Source: Gnetum montanum (Eukaryota > Streptophyta > Gnetopsida > Gnetales > Gnetaceae). Taken from it: a DNA stretch of 29,407 nt. Both the position numbers and the translations under genes were made by a program. The notes beneath the pieces were generated by a model. The model was not told the DNA's origin and ran no database searches. It worked only from the letters and a program-made list of their open reading frames with translations. The stretch spans positions 181,567 to 210,973 of the forward strand of contig MNCI01007580.1 of the NCBI GenBank assembly GCA_015680685.1. Reading direction: 5' to 3'. Shown piece after piece: positions 11,801-23,800 of the stretch. Positions within the stretch are counted from its first letter, which is position 1; every line of letters begins with the position of its first letter.

Positions 11801-14800
11801 ATTAATAGGCACAATAGGATAGCAAGAGGGCAACAGCCAAGAAACTGCGGATCACAGTCTACTTGCAGCCAGCTGCCATGCAACTGTAGGTCACAGGCCA
11901 TACTTCACAAAATGTAAATTTATATCATGAATGGTGGTACGGAGAGAAGCTGAAACGATGCCCGAATTACTATAAATTGGGATCAAGATCCTGAAGCGAG
12001 GTGCCTCGTGTTGATGTCTCATATTTGTGTTACTCTTCAAGTTAAACAGCTAAAGAAGAGCAAGTTTGTTGTGAGGTAGGGAGAAGCGTGAGAGTAGAAT
12101 GAGGGAATTGTTGATGTTTTGATCTTCAATCCTTGGGAGTGTGTTCCTATTGTAGTTTGTGTCTATGTTGTTTCTACAGTAATAAAGAAGGCTTGTATTT
12201 TCTTTTTCCTTTAGTGATTTTAATTCTATTAATTCTATCCTTGGAAAGTGTGTTTGAATTAATTGGAGTTTGTTGAGGCAAGTTTCTCACCATCTTGGTC
12301 TCAAAACGTTTGGTTTGAAGACAACTACACCATTTGAGGACAATCTCCTCCAGCATTCTTCATTCATTGCCGTTTGAATTTGTTCAATGGTTCATTATAC
12401 ATTCAATTAGGGTTTATTCTAAGGTCATTCTCATCTTTGTATCATCCATAGCTTGCATACTTTTTCTTTACAATATGCTTCAAATCATACTAGATTCATG
12501 GCCAATTGCAATTGATTTCTCAAGAGTTAGAGAGAGAATAAATAGCATTACAGTTGACAGCTAGTTGAGATGGAGCAACGGTTAGTTTTAGAAAAAACAG
12601 TTAGCTGTAGGAAAAGGGCAAAAAAAGGGAAAAAAATTTAAAGATATAACAACTCAGTAAAAGAGAGGATACCAATAGGAGTTAATCTTCCATGAACCCA
12701 AAACGCTTGATGATGCATTTCAGTTGGCACTCAAAGCAGAGAAGAAACTTCATGGCTACAACAAGGATTCCAAACCTTCTAAGGGCAAAGACTCCATGAC
12801 TTCCAGAAATGACAAGGGGCCATCGTTCCAAGGACTTCTCTAAGAAAGGAAAAGATCAAGGGAATGACAATTCATCCAAGGTTCCATGTTTCAAGTGTGA
12901 TGAAGTGGGACATAGGCAATGAGGATGTAACAAGCCTAAAGCATCCAAGGGCAACAAACTTCAAACACTGGAGAAGGGAAAGTCTTCAAATGAAGGTAAT
13001 CCTAATGCTCCTAGAATTAAGGATGTAACTGAAATTAATTCATTCACTTTCATGGGAAATATCAATGTGAATGAAAATCCTTCAGGAAAAATGTTATTTA
13101 TAATTGAAGCTAGATGTCTTAATAGTAGAAAATAGATTCATCTCTTTTGTTAAAAAAAATCACGTCAGGGAATATATTATGTACAGAAAATTACAGGCCC
13201 GTGAACAGGTGGAGAAACCCCCAATCAAACAAAGAAGAAATCTAGGCTTGAGGACCCCTTAATTCTATGGGTGAACAGTAAATATCGCTCATAATGAACA
13301 TCAGCATAGAATAGTGTAACCACATGGACCCCAATTGTATCCATAATTTTCAAAAAGCCCCAGAAGCCTACAACAAATACCTAACATATCTATAGTATTG
13401 ACAACTCATCCCAAAAAAAGGAAGTGTGTTACAACTTCTTATTGGATGCTCCTGATCATGGACCCTGTCCACAATGGTCTGCTCTGCCTCTGACCTAACA
13501 TAATTCACAACTACCTAAAATTTCTGGAATTGCTCCTATCGTTCTTTCCTTTGCTCCTTGTTGGGCCCATAACCCTTATCAAGGAGCAGGGTAAAGAATT
13601 ACGTTGAACAAAAGCTTGTCGTTTTAACCAAAATTCATAACTTAATTGATGGTGGTGCACAAGAAAATGTTATTTCTTCTAAAAATATTCATAAACTTGG
13701 ATTGGAAACAAGTCTCCATCCTAAGCCCTGTAGAGTTCATTGGCTTTCTAAAAAACCAGTACCAAGAGGTGAAGGAAGAGTGCATTTTGACTTTTAAGTT
13801 GGTAAAGACCAAGTAAGTTGTGACATTCTCCCTATTGATTGTGCTCATGTAATATTGGGTAAACCTTGAAATTATGATAAAAAGGCTACTTTTGATGGTG
13901 CTAAAAATATTTGGTCAATCCCAAGGAAAGATGGGATACATGATTTCATTTCAATGACCATTGGGCAGTACCTAATGCATCTTTGATTTTGTTTAGTGAA
14001 CCAGGAACAACAGAAAGTTGGAAATAACTTCTTTCTCATTCTTGGCCCTTGTTACGATGAAAATGCTCTAGATCGAAATTTTGCTGAGATTTCTATGTTA
14101 GATACTTTTGCATTAGAGGATAATAAGCAAGTCTTGTATTGACATATTCACGATAGATGTGTATAATATGATCAGTGCACAAAACTATGTATCTCATATA
14201 CAAATCCCTTGCACCAAGGAGTGGATGGATAACAAGGATACATGGCGCAATTTATTTAAAACTTAGGAGAAATATACTATGACATTCATTGAAGGAGTAA
14301 CATATTGGCTTGGATTACACGAATCCAATTTTTTGCACGAGCACAACATCTTACATATGATTATTTACCTATACGTCAAATCTATGTTGCATTACGTAAG
14401 CACTCAGGTTTACACAGAAAAAAAAAAGTGAATGAGTTCACGAAAGCTATGAAGAAGCTTTTGTTGTTACAAGAAGACCAGAAGAAGTGCAAGTTTGAAG
14501 TTAAAGTCAGGAAAACCAGGTACAACAAGATGAAAACCAATTTTAGTGTATACTACTACCATAAAATAATACAAGGTAGAAATCAAACCTCAATTGGCAT
14601 TGCTAATCAAGTATGATCTCAAACAAATGAAGAGTCTAAGTTGGATTTATCACAGATTGAAGAACAATACAAGAAGACCAAAGACGATCTCAAGCTTCAA
14701 GAGGTTAAGCTACAGGAAGACTTGAAAGCTATTTGTGAAACAAATACAGAAATGGCAGTAGACCACAATAGTCTCCAAGTGAATTTGAGAGAAGCAAAAG

Positions 14801-17800
14801 ATCGCATGCACACTCTATAGGCTACGGCTGAAGAATTGCAACTTGAAGTAATAGAGAAGGAAGGTCATAACGTGATATAGAGAGACAAAACTCAAAGACT
14901 GACCAAGCAAGTAAAGGAGCTACAAGCAGAACTGGATATATATGACAATCGTCACCAGTACTACCAGCACCTATGACACGAACTAATGCTCCTATAGGTG
15001 ATGTCTTGGACATTATAATAGAACAACCTAAATTGGAGCATGAACTAGCTTCAGAAATTCAACTAGAAGTTCCTATGATAATTAATCCATCACTATTGAG
15101 ATAGAGGACCTTTCCCTTTACAAAAATCAAATCTTTCCATGACCAGACAACTCCCCCTCACCTCCTCTCTCATACTATGACTAATTTATATTATTTATTG
15201 TGACCAGGAACCTCACCCTGGGTGTTATGACAAAAACATTTATTAGCCATTACTGGGAAGCTCCCCCTTGGCATTATGGCAAAAAAATTTATTAACCATG
15301 GCTAGGGAGCTCTCCTTGGCATTATGACTGAAAAAAATTAATTACCGTGACCAAAAAGGGCCCTCTATGGTCATCTAATAGTTGGTCTCTTGGCCAAAAT
15401 CATATGATGGAATCTTATATTGCTTAGATGAAATCCACTGTGTATACACCCAACATGGACACCCCATGGCTTTACCATGTAATCAAACTTGATGTAATAA
15501 AAAAAAAAAGGTGTTCGCTAACCTTGTTGCGTCATTTGTCTACGAACTATTAAGTGAAGCAAAGAATATCCTATGCTAATAACTGTTCATCTTCATGATT
15601 GACCACCATCAATATATACACACTCCTAAAGTTCATCAAATAATCACTCATCAACTTCTTAACTAAATAACAATATGAAATTACAAAACTAATGTTTGAA
15701 GGGGAGTGTTTGATCCTAATCTTGCATAATATTGCCCAGTCATTAGTTTTGTAAGAAGTTTGATCCAATAGACGTAAATCATAAGGATGAACCATCGTAC
15801 CTTTCCTAGGAAATTTAAAGCATAGAGGAAAAGACTACAATGTGGGTGTTAGAAGAAATGTGAAGGAAAATGAATTAAGAAAGAACAGTACAAAAACATG
15901 GACTTCCAAAAGAGTCCACAAGTACCAGATCTAAAGAGATCATAAAAGAAATTTGTGTTTGTGAAATTTCACAACACCATCATAACCAAAAAGTTAGAAG
16001 ATGACTAGGAAGCTACCTATGAAGAAGTAGAAGTTCTCTGTAAGTTGTATGAAGTAAGGATCCAATTTCCTAAAGAGGAAGAGAAGGTCCAAAAGAAGTT
16101 TGTAGATATTCAGAAGATTTGCAAAAGTTCACAAGTAACTACAAAGTATGGATAGGCCCAAGTGATGAAATGTAGTAGTCCATTGATGATTTGAATTAGT
16201 ATCAAAAGAAATAATGATAGGCTCAAAAGAACTTGGTCTCTTATGTAAGAGCAACAATAATAAGTGTAAAGTCTATGATGAGACTTGCACAAGATGTACA
16301 TTCTATGTCTTAAACACATAATCACAAGAACATTGGGTAATCAGAGTTGTCCAAAGATGTAAAATCAAACAATAACATGCTTTCATTTATTTATTTTTCT
16401 TTTATCCCTTTGCCATGAGCATTCTTAACAAAATTGGCTTTTAAAATAATTTCACAATATCTGCACTGAGCCAATCCTGAAACTTCAACAGCTAACATCC
16501 TAAGGAAGACTTAAGAACTGCCATATACCTGAATCTGCAGTGGGCATGATAAGGCTTAGAAGGGAAAAGAAAAGAACCTTGATGAAATTTGTATTTACTG
16601 ATTTTTCCATTGACATATAAATTTGTAAACTCTTTCAGCACACAGCATCATGTCATTTCAAGAATCATGCTTGGTTCATTCAACCAATCAGTGGTACTCT
16701 ATGTCATTTTCTTTTATTTGTTGGGTTTCTGATAAAATACGGTACAACTTGCTGTTGCTAGCTTCCATATCTTAACACATGTAAGGAAATGACATAATTG
16801 CCATCTTAAGATAATGCATACACTGCATGAATTAAAAAAAAATGAAGAAAAAATTGCACAAGTTGTCATAATGTCCAATCACTTGCAGACAAATGTGGCA
16901 TTAATTTATTTGACATGTTAAATGACATCAATACCTTGACATATTGCTGAACTTTTTCAGTTGTTGCAAGTGGAGGACGCTTCTTGATGTGCTCCCTCAG
17001 ATTAACAAGTTTGTATCTAAAATGAGAGAACAAACTGTTTATAGTTATGCATGTCATCTTTTTTTACTACCACAACAACCATTACATGTTGAAAAGAGCA
17101 CTTGACTAAATGCTAGTATGAAAATTTACTACTCGTTACCACATGAATTAGAGATAGCAAACCTAGTGATTGTCAACTTTCTTCAATCCAATTATTCTAC
17201 AAAAAAATCAATTGCTTGTATAGTATCAGAAGTTTTTTCAACAATTTTAAAAAAGAAATTGTCATTTTTAGATTTAAAGCAGAATATACACACGGATTTT
17301 CAGATATGACTATATGTTGCTTAGAGAAAGACAAAAAGGTAACCTAAGTTTCTTTTGCCCTAATTTCATTGCTTCTCTATCTTTCGCTACTTGATTACAC
17401 TTCTATTCCCTTTTGTCATACTTCTCTTATGCTGACTTCAACTTGTGGAAGATGATGTGTAGACATTCCACATTTTTAGGAGTTTGACCTCATCCTTCTA
17501 TCTTTTCCTGAATAAGATGAGATCCTAGTTGTCCATGCTTATCCATATTCATGTTTATCTATATCCATGATTGTCTCATCCTTCAATGTTGTTGGAAGAA
17601 TCCAACTTTATATATTTGTAGCAGCACATACTCATAATAACAGATTGAAGATTAGCAGATTAAGAGAGTTTATTTTTGTTCTTTACTTTCTGCTCAGCAT
17701 AGGTAGAAGATCCAGGGCCCTTTAGTGTAGATTTTTCATTTGGTATCAAAGCTGGTTAGCTCAAATTCTTGACAACAGATCTCTCCAGAATGGCCCAAAA

Positions 17801-20800
17801 CAACGGATCCGTGTCTCTCCAAATTCTTGTATTCAATGGAGAAAATTATGAATATTGGGCAATCAAGATGAGGACATTCATGATCTCACAAGATCTGTGG
17901 GATATTATTGAAGGTGGCTTTCAAGATGCTGATCAAGCTGCATTTCAAACCTTGACAGAAGATGAAAAGAATGAAGTCAAGAAGCTTCGGAAAAAGGATG
18001 CAAAAGCACTGTTCATCATTCAATCTGGGTTAGATCTGACAGTCTTTCCCAAAATCGTCATGCATCAAACAAGCAAAGATGCATGGGATGCACTGGAGAT
18101 TGCATACAAGGGATCATTAAAAGTTCGTGTTGTCAAGTTACAAGCCTTCAGGAAAGATTTTGAATCTCTGCAAATGCTAGATTCAGAAAATATCGATCAA
18201 TACATCAGCCGATTTCAACAAGTTCGAAACGGACTTGACTCCTGTGGAGAAACGCTTGAGGAAAGGCGTGCTGTTGAAAAGATCCTTCGAAGTGTGACCC
18301 GACGATATGATCCCCTCGTCGTGGCTATTGAAGAAGCAAGAGATCTCGATAAGATGACCATGGTTGAGCTCGTAGGAAGCTTGAAGACATACGAGCAAAG
18401 AATTGCTGATCGTGAAGATACACCAGCAAATGCCTTTCACGCACAATTCCAGAGATCATTCAATCAAAATCAAAATCAACGATCCTCAAGTGGATCCTCC
18501 TTCCGAGGACGTGGACGCGGTCGCGGCAGATCTGGAGGTCGTGGTCGTGGACGATCAAATCAATCAAATGATGGTAAGCATTGTGATTTCTGTGGTACCA
18601 ACACCCACAATACTAATGAATGTTGGTCTAGGAAAAAGCATGAAAAGAAAGGCAAAGCAAAAATTGCAGAGGATGAAGATCTCCAAAAGCATCACCAAAA
18701 AGGTGAGCAATTGTTTTATACCGAAGAGGAGGAAGATCACCTCCTGATCTCTACCAAGGCATCAGATGCTAGCGACACCAACACGTGGTATGTTGATAGT
18801 GGGTGCAGCAATCACATGACTGGGAACAAGTCACTCTTCTCAAGTCTAGAACCATATGATGGAATGGTCACCATAGGTAATGGGAAGAAGTTACCCATTG
18901 CTGGGATTGGATCGCTTGCCTTTACAACCATGCAAGGTAACAACTATGTTATTTCCCAGATCTACTTTGTTCCAGATCTTTCCAAGAATCTATTAAGTGT
19001 GGGACAATTATGTTGCAATGGGTATCGTGTTGCATTTGAACAGAATATTTGTAAAATCTCTAAGGCTGATGATGATAAGGATATTGTTGTTATCCCCATT
19101 AGCAAAAATCACATGTATAAGTTGCAGATCCAAAAAGATGTTCAATGCCTCACTGTCATCGATAACATCGCATGGTTGTGGCATGCTCGGCTAGGACATG
19201 TCAACTTTGGCTCAATGGACCGCATGCAGAAAGCAGGACTCGTAAAAGGTATGCCTAACTTTTCCATGCCCAATAGTCATGATTGTGGCATCTGTCAACT
19301 AGGAAAATTCACAAGATTTCCGTTTCCTAGGAAAGAACATCGATCTCCAGAAAAATTAGATCTAGTTCATATGGATTTATGTGGTCCCATGCAAGCATTG
19401 AGCCTAGGCAAAAACCGCTATTTGTTCATCATTGTGGATGATTTCTCCCGATTCGCTTGGGGTTATTTTATGAAATTAAAGGATCAAACCTTGAATTTTT
19501 TTAAAGAATTCAAGGTGGCAGTGGAAAATCAAAGTGGCCGTCCCATCAAGCAAATCCGAACAGACCGTGGTGGCGAATTTTTGTCCTGGGAATTTGCGGA
19601 ATTCTGCAAGAAGAATGGCATTATTCATCAAACAACCGCGTCCTATACACCCCAACAAAATGACATTGCCGAACGGAAAAATAGGACCGTGGTTGAAATG
19701 GCCAAGTGTTTGTTACAACTGTCGTCCTTGGCGGATACCTTTTGGGCAGAAGCTTGTGCCACCGCAATTTATCTTTTAAATAGGGTGCCTTCCCGATCCA
19801 TTCAAAATAAAACACCCTATGAATTCTAGCATGGTCGTACCCCCAATCTTTCCCACTTAAAAATATTTGGTTCGCCCTGTTACGTGCACATTCCTGCCCC
19901 CACCCGCTAGAAATTCAATGACAAAGCCAAGCCTTGGATTTTCGTTGGCTATTCTCCCACCTCTAAAGCCTACCGTTGCTATGACCCCACCCAGCACACG
20001 ATCGTTGATTCCCGTGACGTTCGTTTTCTGAAGCAGGATTGTTTTAACCTTAATCTTTTTCTTCCAGGCAGCAAAAATTTTTGTGCATGCACCAGCACCG
20101 ATCCGTTTTTTCCGCCCTGCCAACCCATTTCCAGCAACACCACCCTCCCTCCCGCTTCGCCAGGATGGTGGCCATATCCAGCCGCTGCCAACCGGGGACC
20201 TACCGCCATGCATTCTGGTCCCCCTCGCCCCTGTGCATTTCACCGGCCTCTCTCGCCCCGCGGTTCTGTCGGATCTTCCTCGCTGGCGCCTCTCCTTCCT
20301 TCTGCGCAGCCCTCTTCCTGTGGTTCCACGGCGTGCCAGGAGCTGCAGCCGCAACCGTAGTATTCCAGAAACAGCCCGTCCACCTCCTCCACCGCCGCTG
20401 CGACATTCCCGATCTGCTCTGTCGCCATGCCCTCACCGATCCGATCCGTCACCCTGCCTTCACCGCGACGCCCAGGCGACCTGCCTTCACCAGTCCTCTC
20501 GTCTGCACCGACCCCCTCTCCTCCTCGGCCATCTTCCTCCCGGGTGGCTCTCTCTCACCCCGCCACCCAAATGCTGGATCTGAACTTTAACAGACGCTTC
20601 ACCCGCAGTCATTCTCACCAGCAGCCTGACCAGCTGCCCCCTGATGCTTCCACCGCTGCTCTCTTCTCCAACGTGGGTGATGAATTTTACGCGCTGCTTA
20701 TGCCGCTGGGGGGGAGCTCTGATGGTTTGGTAGAACCCTCTACCGTCGTCGAAGCTGCGCTGGATGATCGTTGGACAGCAGCAATGGAACATGAACTTCA

Positions 20801-23800
20801 GCAAATCAATAAAAATAACACCTGGAGTCTAGTTCCTCGCCCGTCTGGTAAGCCTGTCATCGGCTTAAAATGGATATTCAAACTCAAGAGGACTCAATAC
20901 GGTGAACTAGAAAAATTCAAAGCTCGCCTTGTTGCCAAAGGCTATCTCCAACAACAAGGCAGAGACTTTGACGATAGCTTTGCTCCCGTTTCACGAATGG
21001 AATCCGTGAAAATCTTTCCAGCGATTGCTACTCATGTTGGCTATGTGGTATATCAACTGGATGTGGCATCTGCATTCCTCAATGGCGTTCTGGATGAAGA
21101 AGTCTATGTGGAACAACCTGCCGGTTTTGTCGATGAAGGCAAACTAGATCATGTGTACAAGCTTCACAAAGCCTTGTACAGACTCAAGCAAGCTTCTCGT
21201 GCATGGTACGCACGAATTCATTCATTTTTCATCCAAGAAGGGTTCATTCATCTTCAGTCCCAAACTACAATTTACAAAAAGGTACTCGGAGATGATTTTA
21301 TTTTTGTTTGTCTGTACGTAGATGATTTAATTTATTTTTCATCTACGAATGCATTAGGAAATGATTTTCTGAATGCTATGAAAAACGAGTTTGAAATGTC
21401 TGATCTAGGGAAAATGTCATATTTTTTGGGTTTTCAAGTAATCCAGAGATCAAAATCCATCTCCATATGCCAAATGAAATTTGCCCGATCCTTACTTGAG
21501 AAATTTGGCATGCTTACTAGTAATCCCACAGACACACCCCTCTCCCTTGGCATCAAACTTACCAAGGATGATAAATCTCCTTCAGTCAATCCATCTCTAT
21601 ACAGGTCCCTAGTTGGTGGCTTATTGTATCTCTCCAATACCCGACCAGATATCCAATATGCTGTGAATTTCCTTTCTCGGTTCATGCAAGATCCACATGA
21701 ATCACATTGGAAAGCTGCAAAAAGAGTCCTACGTTACTTGAGAACTACCACAGATTTTGGGATCACATTCCATCGTCATTCAAATTTCAAGGTATGGGGC
21801 TACACTGATGCAGATTGGGGAGGCGACCTTGACGATCGAAAGTCAACTTCTGGTTTTTGTCTCTTCTTTGGTCCATCGCTCATCTCTTGGGGATCAAAGA
21901 AGCAGTCTTCCGTCGCTCTCTCAACAGCAGAAGCAGAATACATTGCTGCCTCTCATGCTGCGTCTCAGGCTATGTGGATCCACTCTGTTTTCACTGAAAT
22001 GGGACTTACACTTGTTCCTCCCATTCGCTTATACTGTGACAGCACAAGTGCTATTGCAATGGCACACAATCCAGTTCAGCATGGACGTACCAAACACATT
22101 GACATCAAGCATCACCATCTTCGAAGCCTGATCCAAGAGAATCTCCTCAACATGGTACATTGTGCAACTGAAGCGCAACTAGCAGACATTTTCACCAAGC
22201 CAATGAGCCGTGAAAAGTTTGCATCCTTCAGAGACCTCCTTGGCGTGGAACCTCTTACCATCATGGGGGGGTTTGTGGAAGATGATGTGTAGACATTCCA
22301 CATTTTTAGGAGTTTGATCTCATCCTTCTATCTTTTCTGAATAAGATGAGATCCTAGTTGTCCATGCTTATCCATATTCATGTTTATCTATATCCATGAT
22401 TGTCTCATCCTTGAATGTTGTTGGAAGAATCCAACTTTATATATTTGTAGCAGCACATACTCATAATAACAGATTGAAGATTAGCAGATTAAGAGAGTTT
22501 ATTTTTGTTCTTTACTTTCTGCTCAGCATAGGTAGAAGATCCAGGGCCCTTTAGTGTAGATTTTTCAAAACTGCTATGTTTACTATATGTATGATCTTTG
22601 TTTCCTCTGATAGACTTTCATAATTGAAATTGCCATTCTGTAATACCAGACTCTATTGCTGTTCTTTTTGCAAATATGAAATGATAAGTTGAAAATGGTG
22701 TATGGTATTTCCATGGAAGCTACACATTGGCAGATATATATATCAAGCCCATGCTTAAATCTGTTCCAAAATAAATCACAGGAGAAGATAAAAAAGCAAA
22801 GATCAATGAGTGACAGTGCCCTCTTTTGCTGTTTATCGTGGAGAGTTTTTTTGGTAAACTGGTTTCCTTGGCCAGATCACGATGGTTAGTCTGCATTTGC
22901 TTGGTAGTTGGACCTTTGGGTTTCATGTTATTTTCCTTCCTGAGAACTCAAGAAAGCATATTCTCCTGCAAAAGTCAATAGTGCTACTCAACAGCTTCCG
23001 TCTCCCTGTGCTCTTTTTGCAAAAGTAAGTTGTCTCTGTTTACTCTTGCCTTCCATCTATATTATTTTCATATATAACAGCCTCATTTGCATTTGGTGTT
23101 TTCCCTCTTTCAATTGGCATTACTCCATGTTCTAGATTCTTACCTAACACGTCATTCTTTGAGCCTATAAATAGTGGGGGTTTTTCTCTTGCATTCACCG
23201 TTTACGAAAGTGGAAGAGACCATGCTAGTTCAAAGAATGAGTGAAGAAAGGAGTGAGAGAAACAAAGGTTATGCCTTGTAGGTTATCTTCTCTATCTTTT
23301 GAAGCTGAACTTGGGCTGTTCTTGAGTGGTTCTTAGAGATGCTTCTTGGCTGAGCTTGAGGGTTGCTCGTGCATGGTTTTGAGAACTGTTGTTGGCTAAA
23401 CTTCAGAAATGTTTTTTAGAGACTATTCATGGCTAAATTTGCGGCTTCATAATTGATTCTTAGGATTCTAGTAGACTAATTCTTGGATTCTTCTTGTCTG
23501 ACCTTTTTTTTTTTCTGGAAGAGGTTTAGATGCAAGAAGTGGTTCAACGAAAAATTGCTACAAACAAAAGATATGCTAAACGTAATGCAGCATAATGCAA
23601 ACAAAACATTCTAACAAAGAAATTTGCAATGTCCCTACCTATGCAGAACCCATTAATGTATGTCTCCAAACAGGTGAGAATTATTTTTCAAAGAAAAATA
23701 CAAATGCTTAATGTAAAGTCATGTTATTTGCTTCCTAAATTAGAGAAACAAAATAAGGTAAAAGTTCAAATCATACAACGATGGCCGACCCTCTCGCTGA

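Larger units (their letters stand above)
10024..16934 (-). other. Intron 6 of the TrpD-like gene, 6.9 kb, filled with decayed repeats
   Basis: The stretch 10024-11140 is AT-rich with no recognisable element. From about 11153 to 16490 a pair of direct repeats encloses GC-richer repetitive DNA, a Ty3-gypsy remnant, a coiled-coil-type ORF remnant and a degenerate tandem repeat. From 16490 to 16934 it is plain intron sequence. Confidence 0.8.
17444..22567 (+). mobile_element. Full-length Ty1-copia LTR retrotransposon, recent insertion
   Basis: 5,124 bp with two LTRs of 295 and 294 bp beginning TGTGGAAGATG and ending TTTTTCA, a primer-binding site, one gag-pol frame and a G-rich tract before the 3' LTR. 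Domain order protease, integrase, reverse transcriptase, RNase H marks it as Ty1-copia (Pseudoviridae-type) rather than Ty3-gypsy. The LTRs differ by two substitutions and a single-base indel, so the insertion is young. Flanks read CAACT on the left and AAACT on the right, an imperfect 5-bp target-site duplication. The element lies antisense to the host gene, within its intron 5. The polyprotein has three TAG stops, so this copy should not be autonomous. Confidence 0.95.
17017..23776 (-). other. Intron 5 of the TrpD-like gene, 6.8 kb, hosting the copia element
   Basis: Without the 5,124-bp copia element the intron would be about 1.6 kb. Flank 17017-17443 is AT-rich with nothing recognisable. 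Flank 22568-23776 is also non-coding. It includes a plus-strand TATAAATA at 23166-23173 followed by a leader-like stretch with imperfect GGCTGAGCTT/GGCTAAACTT/GGCTAAATTT repeats (about 23340-23440), which could be a remnant of an older LTR. Confidence 0.8.

Noticed and set aside
19827-19835. Programmed TAG readthrough in the copia polyprotein
   Set aside because: The contexts after the three TAG codons (CATGGT, AAATTC, TATTCC) do not match the known CARYYA readthrough signal. The first two stops lie within conserved integrase sequence.
20081-20590. Overlapping long ORFs in other frames and on the minus strand
   Set aside because: They arise from the GC-rich, stop-poor linker of the copia polyprotein. 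The pol frame runs through the same bases and continues into reverse transcriptase.
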